From: Psychrobacillus sp. OK032
GTDB lineage: Bacteria; Bacillota; Bacilli; Bacillales_A; Planococcaceae
Length of the DNA: 64,000 bases
Assembly (NCBI RefSeq): GCF_900111345.1
Contig: NZ_FOGY01000007.1
Span: forward strand, 62,001 to 126,000
Direction: 5' to 3'
Part shown: positions 8,781 through 17,175 of the stretch, piece by piece
How the letters are laid out: every line of letters starts with the position of its first letter
How positions within the stretch are numbered: the first letter of the stretch is position 1
Program-made: the position numbers and the translations under genes
Notes under the pieces: generated by a model
What the model saw: the letters and a program-made list of their open reading frames with translations, nothing else
Database searches by the model: none
Told to the model about the DNA's origin: nothing

Positions 8781-8976
8781 TTGAATGGAGTGAAAGGCGG
8801 CGACGACTCCAACGCAGGCCCGACAGGATGTTGGTCACGAAGGCGTTGCCACACGATGTGGCACTCTTAGCCTTCGTTCCTCTGGTGAGACAGATGAGCC
8901 ATCACAACGTACGCGAGAGCTGTGGTGATCGCTCATCGCTCCCCCCGCGCCAAAGCGTCCGCCTGTAACGGAAAAC
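8781..8976. repeat. GC-rich palindromic repeat, family A with inserted module C
   Basis: The outer arms GGCGGCGACGACTCC and CAAAGCGTCCGCC are the imperfect inverted ends of a dispersed repeat also found at 22.3, 22.7, 42.0, 47.6, 59.1 and 59.6 kb. Inside lies module C (about 8822-8882), a long hairpin with arms ACGAAGGC...GCCTTCGT and GCCACA...TGTGGC. A second inner stem pairs ATGAGCCATCACA with TGTGGTGATCGCTCAT. The element is strikingly richer in G and C than its surroundings and has no ORF. It lies downstream of hmp. Confidence 0.8.
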
Positions 8977-9051
8977 CGTGTTATTGAATCGATCTATTTC
9001 TCCAAAATAGCTGTATTTATAGAATGGAAAATTATATACTTTCTCACTCTT

Positions 9052-9086
9052 AAAAGTGTTCCTTCTTCTGAAGAAACACTTTTTTG
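9052..9086 (+). terminator. Hairpin with T tract, probable hmp terminator
   Basis: AAGTGTT pairs with AACACTT, with an inner TTCTTC/GAAGAA stem and a two-base bulge, followed by TTTTTT. It lies about 350 bases after hmp, beyond the family A repeat, so either the repeat was inserted before it or the transcript reads through the repeat. Confidence 0.6.
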
Positions 9087-9192
9087 ATGTTCATCTATCC
9101 ATAGGCATTTTTTGACGTTTAAACATGCTTTATGTAGTGTGCATAAATGGAAGTTAGTGCTATAATTAGCCTATAATTCTATCAAAGTAGAA

Positions 9193-10011
9193 ATGAGTGA
9201 AGTTATTAACATGACCAAACACTTTGAAAATAAATATATTCCACTTGCCAACTTTTTCAAACAATCGACAAGTAAAGAAATTACTTTAACTTTTAATGAA
9301 ATAGAAGCGATTATCGGACAAGCTTTGCCAAATGCCGCTTATTTAAGTAGTAGCTGGTGGAAAAAAACGAAGCCACCTGCATTACATTATTTTGCATGGA
9401 TGGATTATGGTTACTCCATCCGAGACGTTGAATTAGGAAAGTTCGTTCATTTTCATAGTGTTGTGCATGAAACAGATGAAAGGAACGCAGATGAAAACGA
9501 GCAAAAAGACATACTAATTATTCGAGAAGCAGAGTTAGAAGACGCTCGATCTTTTATCAAACTACAAGAAACCATTTTCTCAGAGACCGACTTTATGTTG
9601 TATGGAAAATCGGATATTCAAATGACTGTACAACGTATTCGGAAAAACTTCACTTCTTGGAAAAACGAATCTAATTCCATTCTTTTACTAGCCATTATGA
9701 ATGGACAATACGCAGGCTATGTTCAATTCACTGGAGGTCCAGCCCCACGTGCCCTACATAGAGCATCTGTTGTAATCGGTGTAACCCAAGAGTTCTCTAA
9801 AAAAGGAATTGCCTCTTCTCTCATGTTTCACGGCGAAAAATGGGCAAAAGAAGCAGGAATCTCTAAACTCGAGCTTAGCGTTATAAAAGAAAATTTAAAC
9901 GCTCAAAAATTATATAGAAAGCTTGGCTTCGAAAAAGAGGGCGATCGAAAAAATGCACTTATTATTAATGGTCATTTTGTTGATGAATACTATATGGGTA
10001 AACTAATTTAA
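9193..10011 (+). CDS. GNAT acetyltransferase fused to an N-terminal DUF7662-like domain
   Basis: Protein of up to 272 residues in two parts. Residues about 10-90 (KYIPLANFF, LTFNEIEAIIGQALP, SSWWKK, then a terminal beta segment) resemble the small domain annotated DUF7662. Residues about 105-272 are a GNAT N-acetyltransferase. The acetyl-CoA-binding region is around VVIGVTQEFSKKGIASSLM, followed by AQKLYRKLGFEKEGDRKNA. The acceptor is unknown. The late segment resembles the RimI/PaiA-type small-molecule acetyltransferases. The start is uncertain: ATG 9193 has only a weak ribosome site, and ATG 9211 is preceded by GAGTGAAG. A terminator follows shared with the convergent DNA glycosylase gene. 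Confidence 0.8.
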   Translation: MSEVINMTKHFENKYIPLANFFKQSTSKEITLTFNEIEAIIGQALPNAAYLSSSWWKKTKPPALHYFAWMDYGYSIRDVELGKFVHFHSVVHETDERNADENEQKDILIIREAELEDARSFIKLQETIFSETDFMLYGKSDIQMTVQRIRKNFTSWKNESNSILLLAIMNGQYAGYVQFTGGPAPRALHRASVVIGVTQEFSKKGIASSLMFHGEKWAKEAGISKLELSVIKENLNAQKLYRKLGFEKEGDRKNALIINGHFVDEYYMGKLI

Positions 10012-10044
10012 AAAGATCGACCCAGTTTTATTGGGCCGATCTTT
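10012..10044. terminator. Bidirectional terminator between convergent genes
   Basis: AAAGATCG and CCCA pair with TGGG and CGATCTTT around a 7-base loop, with A and T tracts outside. It can end both the GNAT gene and the DNA-3-methyladenine glycosylase gene. Confidence 0.85.
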
Positions 10045-10064
10045 CTTATGGGGAACTCTTTAAG

Positions 10065-10649
10065 TTATCTTGTTTTCGATACAAATGGATTGTCAGTTTC
10101 CCAAAACCTATACGGATAATGCACCGCTTCCCCACTATTTTCAATACCTATTCTTGGTCCTGTGGAAATTGCAGTTACTTTTTCTCCTTCTGCCATGTAC
10201 AGAGGTTTTTCCGTCCAATGCTTTCCATAGGATTCCATTGTAATTCCTAATGCTTTCGTCAATTTACCTGGCCCATTTGTCCATTGTTTCATTGGTTGGT
10301 TTTTCCGAAATTCCTTCATTTGCTCCAGTCCTTCGATTGGTTCCACCGCACGTATTAATATGGCATTCGGAGTATCTACAGGTGCAGCAACAACATTGAT
10401 CAGTGTATGTGTGTGCATTTGATACGTATAGATTAGCCCTGGCTCTCCGAACATTACTTCTGTTCGTTTCGTTCTTCTATTACCAAAGCTATGTGCAGCT
10501 CGATCTTCTGGTCCCATATACGCTTCTGTTTCCACGATTTTGCCAACGAGAAGTCCGCTGCTATGTTCGTGCACAATGTATTTACCTAGTAAGTCTTTTG
10601 CTAAGTCTAATGTCGGTTGATAAAAGAATGCACGCTTAACTATGTTCAA
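10065..10649 (-). CDS. DNA-3-methyladenine glycosylase, AAG/MPG family
   Basis: Base-excision repair enzyme that removes alkylated purines from DNA. It shows the AAG fold signatures LAKDLLGKYIV, GKIVETEAYMGPEDRAAHSF (with the catalytic Glu and Tyr region), GLIYTYQMH, ILIRAVEP and NGPGKLTKALGI. The start is debatable. The TTG at 10649 begins one base after the stop of the upstream CoA transferase gene and gives about 195 residues. A TTG at 10679 would overlap that gene by 29 bases. The tight junction suggests translational coupling with the unrelated CoA transferase gene. Equivalent to B. subtilis YxlJ by family. Confidence 0.93.
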   Translation of the reverse strand: MNIVKRAFFYQPTLDLAKDLLGKYIVHEHSSGLLVGKIVETEAYMGPEDRAAHSFGNRRTKRTEVMFGEPGLIYTYQMHTHTLINVVAAPVDTPNAILIRAVEPIEGLEQMKEFRKNQPMKQWTNGPGKLTKALGITMESYGKHWTEKPLYMAEGEKVTAISTGPRIGIENSGEAVHYPYRFWETDNPFVSKTR

Positions 10650-10650
10650 T

Positions 10651-11922
10651 TTAAATAAACCCCATTTTCTTTGCTTCAAAAGTTAATTCTTCTCTAAATT
10701 TTGGATGCGCTATCGAAATAAGCTGTTTTGCTCGTTCCGAAATAGGCTTACCGTACATTTTAGCAATTCCAAATTCTGTTACGATTGCATCCACATCGTT
10801 TTTAGAAGTTGTCACAACAGACCCTGGTGCTAGGCTAAGCTTGATACGTGAAATTTCGTCGTTTTTGGCAGTAGATGTCATACATACGAATCCTTTTCCT
10901 TCTTTAGCAAAACGAACACCTCTTGCAAAGTCAGCTTGTCCTCCAGTAGAGGAATAATACTTACCTGCGACCGTTTCAGATGCGCATTGACCGTATAAAT
11001 CTACTTCCGTCGTCGCATTAATGGAAACGATTCGTTCTTCTTTAGCAATTTCACGTGGATCATTGACAATGCTTACTGGTAAAAATTGAACAGCAGGATT
11101 ATTGTGTAAGAAGTTATAAATTTTATTAGAGCCATGTGCGAAGGTTGCGATGATTTTCCCTTTATTCGTAAACTTTTGCGTCCCGTCCACTGCACCAGCT
11201 TCTACTAAATCGACAATACCATCTACAAACATTTCGGTATGGATACCTAAATGTCTATGCTCCTTTAATAAACTAACAACTGCATTCGGAATAGAACCTA
11301 TCCCGATTTGTAGCGTATCTCCATGTTGTATTCTTTCCGCTACATATGAGGCAATTTGCATATCGTTTTCTCCGATAGGAGGTGCGATATCCTCAAACAA
11401 AGGACGATCATTTTCTACAAACCCCTCAATTTGACTAATGTGAATTTGATTTTCTCCAAAAGTCCGAGGCATATGCTTATTCACCTCAAGTACGAACGGA
11501 ACTTTCCCGATAAATTCACTTACAATGTCGGCCTGAGTTCCTAATGAAAAATAGCCGAATTCGTCCATAGGAGAAGCAACTGCCATAATCATCGAAAGGT
11601 TTGTTGACTGTCTTAATATTCTTGGCATCTCATGGAAATGATTTGGAACTAGATCTACCATTCCTTGCTGGAACAATTTACGCGTAGCACCACTCAAAAA
11701 ATAAGAAACATGCTTCAGTTTCCCTGGATATGCATCCTCCATATACTTCCTTTGCTGCAACGCTAATAGCTGATGTATTTTCACATTCGTTAAACTATCT
11801 ACATTTGCTTCTAATATATCGAGTAGTTTATGCGGTTCGCCATTTGTTAGCGGAAGAATAATATCCGCGTCCTTTTTGATCAAATCGATTATTTGTCTAT
11901 CTGATAGTTGTTTTGTTTTCAT
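10651..11922 (-). CDS. Acetyl-CoA hydrolase/CoA-transferase family protein
   Basis: Family I-like CoA transferase of about 423 residues, related to 4-hydroxybutyrate or succinyl-CoA:acetate CoA-transferases. The segment GDTLQIGIGSIPNAVV marks the C-terminal half. The catalytic Glu is expected in SINATTEVDLYGQ, and the oxyanion-loop segment STGGQADFARGV follows. It probably exchanges CoA between short-chain acids; the substrate pair cannot be fixed from sequence. I prefer the ATG at 11922, with AGGTG nine bases upstream, over a GTG at 11934. It is followed immediately by the DNA glycosylase gene. Confidence 0.9.
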   Translation of the reverse strand: MKTKQLSDRQIIDLIKKDADIILPLTNGEPHKLLDILEANVDSLTNVKIHQLLALQQRKYMEDAYPGKLKHVSYFLSGATRKLFQQGMVDLVPNHFHEMPRILRQSTNLSMIMAVASPMDEFGYFSLGTQADIVSEFIGKVPFVLEVNKHMPRTFGENQIHISQIEGFVENDRPLFEDIAPPIGENDMQIASYVAERIQHGDTLQIGIGSIPNAVVSLLKEHRHLGIHTEMFVDGIVDLVEAGAVDGTQKFTNKGKIIATFAHGSNKIYNFLHNNPAVQFLPVSIVNDPREIAKEERIVSINATTEVDLYGQCASETVAGKYYSSTGGQADFARGVRFAKEGKGFVCMTSTAKNDEISRIKLSLAPGSVVTTSKNDVDAIVTEFGIAKMYGKPISERAKQLISIAHPKFREELTFEAKKMGFI

Positions 11923-11997
11923 GTTGTTTTGCACCTACAGTTTTCAAATTTACTTCTCCCCCTCATATTACTATGTTTTATAACGTAAACAAAATAA

Positions 11998-12025
11998 AAC
12001 CTGTTTCCACTAAAGGAAACAGGTT
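11998..12025 (-). terminator. Terminator of the NiaP-like permease gene
   Basis: A perfect 11-bp stem, AACCTGTTTCC with GGAAACAGGTT, has a 6-base loop. On the minus strand it is followed by TTATTTTGTTT. It lies just after the stop of the permease gene. Confidence 0.88.
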
Positions 12026-12032
12026 CTCCCGG

Positions 12033-13244
12033 CTATTCAAGTTCCGTTTGTTTCGTCTCTGTACCGAGAAATACTACCGATAATACACCGATCACAATCG
12101 CAACACAGAAAATATCGAAAATATATCCAATCTCATATCCAGCTGCCACAAGTGAACCTACTAATAGTGGTCCAAGAATACCTCCGATACGTCCGGCTGA
12201 AGCCGCCATACCTGACCCAGTTCCACGAATAACGGCTGGGTATTGCTCTGGAGAGTACGCGTATAATGCTCCCCATGCGCCTAGGTTAAAGAACGAAAGT
12301 AGCATACCAGAAACCATTAATAACGTAGTCGATTCTGCAGAACCGAAAACCAATGCACTGGCTGCTGTCCCAAGCAAGTATGTTACCAATACAAACTTAC
12401 GCCCAGCTTTCTCGATTAACCACGCAGCTGAAAAGTATCCTGGCAATTGCGCAAGTGTCATGATTAGCACGTATTCAAAGCTTTTAATAAGTGTAAATCC
12501 TTTCATCACCATTACACTTGGAAGCCAAAGGAACATTCCATAGTAAGAAAATACAACCATAAACCAAACGATCCATAGCATAAGCGTTCGCTTTGCATAC
12601 TTCTTCGACCAAACTTCCTGCATATTTTGCATAATCGTTCTAGATTCAGCTTTATTTCCTTTATATTGAGGTGAATCCGGTAATTTAAGTCGTAAGTAGA
12701 TTGCGTAAAACGCTGGTAATGCTGTTATGAGTAAAGCGATTCTCCAACCATAATCAGGAATGATAAAGTAAGCAATGAGGGCGGAAACAATCCAACCAGC
12801 AGCCCAAAAACTCTCAAGTAATACAACAACGCGTCCTCTTTCTTTCGCTTCTACACTTTCCGATACTAATGTCGAAGCAACTGGTAGCTCTCCTCCAAGT
12901 CCCATTCCTACAAAAAATCGTAAAATCAAAAATATCGTTAGACCAGTAGCTAGTGCTGACAATCCACTTGCAATCGAAAACAATAATAACGTTAGCATGA
13001 ATATCTTTTTCCGTCCTACTTTATCTGCAAAAACGCCGAATACGAGTGCCCCTACTGCCATTCCAATAGAGTTAATACTTCCAATCCATCCCATCTCTCC
13101 GGGAGTAAGATTCCATTCTACCGCAAGTGCCGCGATAACAAATGATAGAATCCCTACATCCATTGCATCGAACATCCAAGCAAGCCCTGCGATGCCAAGT
13201 AATTTATTTTTAGATATTGGTTTTTGCTCATTTTTAGATTTCAT
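12033..13244 (-). CDS. MFS permease resembling niacin transporter NiaP (YceI)
   Basis: Twelve-helix major facilitator of 403 residues. MFS signatures are visible: FGVFADKVGRKKIF between helices 2 and 3, GLGGELPVASTLVSE in helix 4, and the second-half motif WLIEKAGRKF. The sequence belongs to the AAHS/SV2-like branch and resembles B. subtilis YceI/NiaP, which imports nicotinate. Aromatic acids are the alternative. The start ATG follows an ACAGGAG ribosome site. An imperfect direct repeat ACAGGTGTAAAG/ACAGGAGTAAA sits directly upstream and might be a regulator site. The gene is divergent from thrC and has its own terminator. Confidence 0.8.
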   Translation of the reverse strand: MKSKNEQKPISKNKLLGIAGLAWMFDAMDVGILSFVIAALAVEWNLTPGEMGWIGSINSIGMAVGALVFGVFADKVGRKKIFMLTLLLFSIASGLSALATGLTIFLILRFFVGMGLGGELPVASTLVSESVEAKERGRVVVLLESFWAAGWIVSALIAYFIIPDYGWRIALLITALPAFYAIYLRLKLPDSPQYKGNKAESRTIMQNMQEVWSKKYAKRTLMLWIVWFMVVFSYYGMFLWLPSVMVMKGFTLIKSFEYVLIMTLAQLPGYFSAAWLIEKAGRKFVLVTYLLGTAASALVFGSAESTTLLMVSGMLLSFFNLGAWGALYAYSPEQYPAVIRGTGSGMAASAGRIGGILGPLLVGSLVAAGYEIGYIFDIFCVAIVIGVLSVVFLGTETKQTELE

Positions 13245-13247
13245 GTT

Positions 13248-13269
13248 TTACTCCTGTCTTTACACCTGT
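13248..13269 (-). promoter_or_regulatory. Direct repeat upstream of the NiaP-like gene, possible operator
   Basis: On the minus strand ACAGGTGTAAAG is followed directly by ACAGGAGTAAA, a 12-bp near repeat. It includes the ribosome site. Niacin-responsive repressors (NiaR) control niaP in Firmicutes, so this is a candidate site. I cannot confirm the NiaR consensus here. Confidence 0.3.
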
Positions 13270-13333
13270 AATGTTTTTTGTTTACATGATTAGTATACCC
13301 ATAGAATAAGGAATCTACAATAGAAAATTCTGC

Positions 13334-13362
13334 TTGTTTTTTTGGCTTTATTAAGGTAAAAT
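13334..13362 (+). promoter_or_regulatory. Promoter of thrC-thrB
   Basis: TTGTTT (13334-13339) and TAAAAT (13357-13362) are separated by 17 bp, about 55 bases before thrC. No T-box leader or riboswitch-like structure fits in the short leader. Confidence 0.6.
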
Positions 13363-13418
13363 GTCCTTTATAGAAATACATATGTTTATTCAAGAAGAAC
13401 AGAGAGGCGGAACACATC

Positions 13419-14474
13419 ATGGCTTGGCAAGGACTAATCGAACATTATAAAGAGTTTTTACCTGTAACAGAGAAAACACCTAAACTATCACTACTTGAGG
13501 GAAATACGCCTCTTATTAAACTAGAAAATTTATCGAAAGAACTAGGAATTGAGCTTTATGGAAAAGTAGAAGGTGCAAATCCAACTGGTTCGTTCAAAGA
13601 TAGAGGGATGGTATTTGCTGTAGCAAAAGCAATAGAAGAAGGAAGCGAATGTGTTATTTGTGCCTCTACGGGAAACACTTCTGCTGCTGCTGCTGCATAC
13701 GCTGCGCGAGCTGGGATTAAATCGATTGTTGTCATTCCAAAAGGAAAAGTGGCACTAGGAAAGTTAGCCCAAGCATGTATGTATGGTTCCAAAATTATAG
13801 AGATTGACGGTAACTTTGATGATGCGCTGCAAATTGTTCGAAAAGTTAGTGAAACATCTCCGGTTGCACTAGTTAACTCGGTGAATCCATATCGTTTGGA
13901 AGGACAAAAAACAGCTGCTTTTGAAATTGTAGATGTATTAGGCTCTGCTCCAGATTATTTATGCATACCAGTTGGGAATGCCGGAAATATTAGTGCATAC
14001 TGGAAAGGATTCAAAGAATATAACGAAGTAAAACAATCAGGCTTGCCGAAAATTTTTGGTTTTGAAGCAGAAGGTTCTGCCGCAATTGTACAAGGCGCAC
14101 CAATCGCTAACCCGGAAACAGTAGCAACTGCAATTCGTATCGGTAATCCAGCAAGCTGGTCTCTAGCAGAAGCTGCTCGTGACGAATCTGGTGGTTTAAT
14201 CGATGCTGTTACGGATGAAGAAATTCTACAAGCTTATCAATTGATTGCTAGTCGTGAAGGCATATTTGTTGAGCCTGGTTCCGCTGCTTCTTTAGCAGGA
14301 GTTATTAAATCAGTGAAAAACGGCAAAATTTCGGCTGGAAGCAAAGTCGTCACTGTTTTTACAGGGAACGGGTTGAAAGATCCGGATACAGCAATGAAAG
14401 TTTCTACAGTCGACTTAGTATCATTAAAGAATGATGAAGATGAAATTCGTCAGTACATTGAGGGTGTACTATGA
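13419..14474 (+). CDS. thrC: Threonine synthase
   Basis: PLP enzyme that makes threonine from O-phosphohomoserine. The 351 residues match the short Bacillus type. The PLP lysine is K60 in [11 protein letters not shown]. The phosphate-binding loop is [14 protein letters not shown], and the [15 protein letters not shown] segment contacts the substrate. It overlaps thrB by 4 bases (ATGA), so the two are coupled. In Bacillus the usual order is hom-thrC-thrB, but homoserine dehydrogenase is absent here and a divergent permease occupies its place. Confidence 0.97.
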   Translation: MAWQGLIEHYKEFLPVTEKTPKLSLLEGNTPLIKLENLSKELGIELYGKVEGANPTGSFKDRGMVFAVAKAIEEGSECVICASTGNTSAAAAAYAARAGIKSIVVIPKGKVALGKLAQACMYGSKIIEIDGNFDDALQIVRKVSETSPVALVNSVNPYRLEGQKTAAFEIVDVLGSAPDYLCIPVGNAGNISAYWKGFKEYNEVKQSGLPKIFGFEAEGSAAIVQGAPIANPETVATAIRIGNPASWSLAEAARDESGGLIDAVTDEEILQAYQLIASREGIFVEPGSAASLAGVIKSVKNGKISAGSKVVTVFTGNGLKDPDTAMKVSTVDLVSLKNDEDEIRQYIEGVL

Positions 14475-15394
14475 GTAAAAAATGGGCTATTTCCATTCCC
14501 GCAAGTACAGCGAACTTAGGACCTGGTTTTGATTCGATTGGGATTGCTTTAGATAAATACTTGGAGTTAGAAGTTGAACTAGCTCCAGCGTGGAAGATTG
14601 ATAACTTATCGGATAATTTACCGGATGTTCCCAATCCAGCAGATCATCTAATTATTCAAGCTGCCGAGAAAACAGCTGAATTATATGGACAAAGCCTGTC
14701 CCCATGCCATCTATCTGTGAAAAGCGAAATCCCACTTGCTCGCGGAATGGGAAGCAGTGCATCTGCCATCGTTGCAGGAGTAGAGCTTGCCAACCAAGTG
14801 TTGGAACTTGAGCTAACTGCACAGGATAAGTTAAAAGTGGCAACTTTGATGGAAGGTCATCCCGATAATGCAGCCGCTTCTATATTTGGTGGCTTTACGA
14901 TTTCATCGAGTGCCGATAACGGAGAAATTCATGTGTTTCATGCGTATCATATTGATGCTTCTTTTGTTTTATTTATTCCTAATTTTGAACTAAAAACGGC
15001 AGCAGCAAGAAATGTGTTACCGGATAGTTATACACGTCAGGTCTCCGCACAAGCAAGTGCTACCGCTAGTTTACTTACTGCTGCTTTTCTCTCTCAATCA
15101 TTTGAGCAAGCTGGCATCTATATGGAGCAAGATTTGTTTCACGAGCCATATCGCCTTGACCTGATTCCAGGGGCTAGGGAGATTAAAGTTGCGGCAAAAA
15201 ATGCAGGTGCATTTGGTACTTGTATAAGCGGTGCCGGTCCTACGCTTTTATCACTTGTACAAAAAGGAACCGAAGCTGAATTCATTTCAAAGTTAGAAGG
15301 AATATTCCCAAACTTTGAATTGGTACCAGTAGAGATGAACCGTACAGGAATCGTCGTAAAAAATAAAAATGGCAGTGCAGTTTTCTCTCATTGA
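14471..15394 (+). CDS. thrB: Homoserine kinase
   Basis: GHMP kinase of 307 residues that phosphorylates homoserine to O-phosphohomoserine for ThrC. The N-terminal substrate segment is [18 protein letters not shown], the ATP loop is [16 protein letters not shown] (about 88-104), and the C-terminal GHMP motif is [13 protein letters not shown]. It overlaps the end of thrC. Its stop codon falls inside the loop of the following terminator. Confidence 0.97.
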   Translation: MSKKWAISIPASTANLGPGFDSIGIALDKYLELEVELAPAWKIDNLSDNLPDVPNPADHLIIQAAEKTAELYGQSLSPCHLSVKSEIPLARGMGSSASAIVAGVELANQVLELELTAQDKLKVATLMEGHPDNAAASIFGGFTISSSADNGEIHVFHAYHIDASFVLFIPNFELKTAAARNVLPDSYTRQVSAQASATASLLTAAFLSQSFEQAGIYMEQDLFHEPYRLDLIPGAREIKVAAKNAGAFGTCISGAGPTLLSLVQKGTEAEFISKLEGIFPNFELVPVEMNRTGIVVKNKNGSAVFSH

Positions 15395-15418
15395 GAGGAA
15401 CTGCACTGCTCTTTTTTT
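15372..15418 (+). terminator. thrCB terminator overlapping the thrB stop codon
   Basis: The stem GCAGTGCAGTT/AACTGCACTGC (15372-15382 with 15399-15409) carries an inner CTCT/AGAG extension and is followed by TCTTTTTTT. The TGA of thrB (15392-15394) lies in the loop, so a ribosome finishing thrB would cover the hairpin. Confidence 0.9.
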
Positions 15419-15419
15419 C

Positions 15420-15572
15420 ATCCAGACTCCAGCGCCTTGCTCCTGCGCACAGCTCGTCGCAGAAGAACGTTGCCCCTCGGGGTCAAATGTGAAAAAGCTG
15501 TGGTGGCAGGAGAGCTGCCTCATCGCTTTTCCCCATTTGCCTGTCGGGGCAGAAATAGGCGCTTGCGCTTTT
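15420..15572. repeat. Dispersed palindromic repeat, family B
   Basis: The ends are CAGACTCCAGCGCCTTGC and GGCGCTTGCGCTTTT. Internal features are CTGCGCACAGCTCGTCGCAG and the hairpin CCCC...GGGGC around ATTTGCCTGTC. A second copy lies inverted at 54.95-55.18 kb. The element ends 4 bases from the zupT stop codon, and its hairpin is the only structure that could end zupT transcripts. Confidence 0.8.
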
Positions 15573-15576
15573 GCTA

Positions 15577-16395
15577 CTATGCCATTAAAACTAAACTTAG
15601 TGCCATTACTAGCATCCCTGCTACTACACCGTAAATAGAAGAATGTGTCTCATCGTACTTTTTAGCTGCCGGTAGTAATTCATCTAAAGATATGAAGACC
15701 ATAATACCTGCGACTGCAGCAAAAACTACTCCAAAAACTACACCGTTTAAAAATGGCATTAATACTAAATAAGCAACAAGTGCCCCAACCGGTTCTGCAA
15801 GTCCTGAAAGGAATGATAATTTAAATGCTTTTTTCCGATTACCTGTTGCATAATAAATCGGCACTGCTACAGCGATACCCTCTGGAATATTATGAATGGC
15901 AACCGCAATCGCAATCGCAATTCCTAAACTAGGATCTTGTAATGCAGATGCAAATGTAGCAATCCCCTCTGGAAAGTTATGAATACCTATAGCAAGTGCA
16001 GTAAAAACACCCATTTTCATCAACTTCGTCTGTTCTGCATTAGTTGGAGCGGTGTCCATATCCTCTACACTTTTTACTTCATGTGGATTTCCGAGTTTGG
16101 GCAGTAATCGGTCTACTATTGCAATAAAAATCATCCCACTAAAAAATCCCATGATCGTCATCCAATATCCATTTGTTGTACCAAGCTCCGTTGTCAACGA
16201 GTCCTTAGCTTTCACAAATATCTCCACTAACGACACATAAATCATTACCCCTGCTGAGAAGCCCAATGCGACAGATAAAAACTTCGTATTTGTACGTTTT
16301 GTTAACAACGATAGTAAACTGCCTATACCGGTTGCTAGACCCGCAAATAACGTAAGTAATAATGCAAAGGCAACATTACCATCCACCTGTATCAA
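15577..16395 (-). CDS. ZIP-family divalent metal transporter (ZupT type)
   Basis: Membrane protein of 272 residues with about eight helices that imports Zn2+ and possibly other divalent metals. The family metal-site motifs are present in helices 4 and 5: HNFPEGIATF and HNIPEGIAVAVP. A short hydrophilic loop before them (about 90-120) carries acidic residues instead of the His-rich loop of many ZIPs. The start follows a purine-rich stretch (AGAAAG). No terminator other than family B repeat DNA follows the gene. Confidence 0.92.
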   Translation of the reverse strand: MIQVDGNVAFALLLTLFAGLATGIGSLLSLLTKRTNTKFLSVALGFSAGVMIYVSLVEIFVKAKDSLTTELGTTNGYWMTIMGFFSGMIFIAIVDRLLPKLGNPHEVKSVEDMDTAPTNAEQTKLMKMGVFTALAIGIHNFPEGIATFASALQDPSLGIAIAIAVAIHNIPEGIAVAVPIYYATGNRKKAFKLSFLSGLAEPVGALVAYLVLMPFLNGVVFGVVFAAVAGIMVFISLDELLPAAKKYDETHSSIYGVVAGMLVMALSLVLMA

Positions 16396-16471
16396 CTTCT
16401 TTCTATTTATCGAGTTTCATTTATTATACGCATTAAGTTTCCCTGGCACAACTCTTTTAGACTAATGAAAA

Positions 16472-17122
16472 TTAACATTTTGAAGAAGCAATGTATTTCC
16501 CGATTTCCTTCCAATCTTCTTCTAAATAATCGCGATTGGAAGGACGATAAAATACAGCTGCAGGATGGTATGTTGGAATGATTATGTACTTTTCATCCGA
16601 CCATATAAATTTAGTTTCTTTAAGCGAGGCTAAATATTGTACTTCGTGTTCGATTAATTGTCCATGCAAAACAGATACTTTTGCATCTTTGCCAAGTAAC
16701 CGTTGCAACCCCACATTTCCTAACGTAACAATGACGGTTGGCGCTATATGGGTTAGTTCATAATCGAGTACCGGCGCATGTGCAATTATTTCTTGTTGAG
16801 TAGGAGGACGATTATATTTTCTCTTCGTTATCTCGCCATTTCTTGCTTTCTTTTCTTTCCACACATATGGACGACTTCTCACTGCACTTGTCATATAGAC
16901 GTTATCTCTTGTTAACCCGATGCTTGCAAGTGATTTGACTAATTCATTTCCTGCTCTTCCGACGAATGGTATCCCTTGAATAGCTTCATTTTCTCCTGGT
17001 GCTTCTCCTATTAGCATGATCGTAGGGTTTTTTGGCCCTTTTCCTTTGACGAATCCTTCTACAGGAAATCCTTCAATTCTTTTCATGCCAAGCGTGACTA
17101 ATTCATCTGGTAATTCAAACAT
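16472..17122 (-). CDS. Uracil-DNA glycosylase superfamily protein without iron-sulfur cysteines
   Basis: Protein of 216 residues with family 4-like motifs: motif 1 in MLIGEAPGENEAIQGIPFVGRAGNEL, the TLGNVGLQRLLG segment, and motif 2 HPAAVFY. The expected role is excision of uracil from DNA. Family 4 enzymes normally hold a [4Fe-4S] cluster through four cysteines, but the only cysteine here is the last residue. The N-terminal CxxC is absent, and the usual cysteine after the NVVK-like strand is replaced (SAVRSRPY). An AAGGAGTG ribosome site precedes the ATG. Confidence 0.85.
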   Translation of the reverse strand: MFELPDELVTLGMKRIEGFPVEGFVKGKGPKNPTIMLIGEAPGENEAIQGIPFVGRAGNELVKSLASIGLTRDNVYMTSAVRSRPYVWKEKKARNGEITKRKYNRPPTQQEIIAHAPVLDYELTHIAPTVIVTLGNVGLQRLLGKDAKVSVLHGQLIEHEVQYLASLKETKFIWSDEKYIIIPTYHPAAVFYRPSNRDYLEEDWKEIGKYIASSKC

Positions 17123-17141
17123 ACCGCTTGCACTCCTTTAT

Positions 17142-17175
17142 AAAAAATCCTTTCCAAGAGAAGGAAAGGATTTTA
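17142..17175 (-). terminator. Terminator of the PAP2 gene, overlapping its stop
   Basis: The stem AAAATCCTTTCC/GGAAAGGATTTT has an 8-base loop and is followed on the minus strand by TTTTTTATA. The stop of the PAP2 gene lies at the base of the stem. It separates PAP2 from the downstream glycosylase gene. Confidence 0.85.

Noticed and set aside
13363-13418. T-box or riboswitch leader for thrC
   Set aside because: The leader is only about 50 bases and shows neither a T-box motif nor a terminator-antiterminator pair.
15369-15638. ORFs of 65-89 codons in the family B repeat
   Set aside because: They run through the thrB terminator and the zupT 3' end; composition follows the repeat hairpins.
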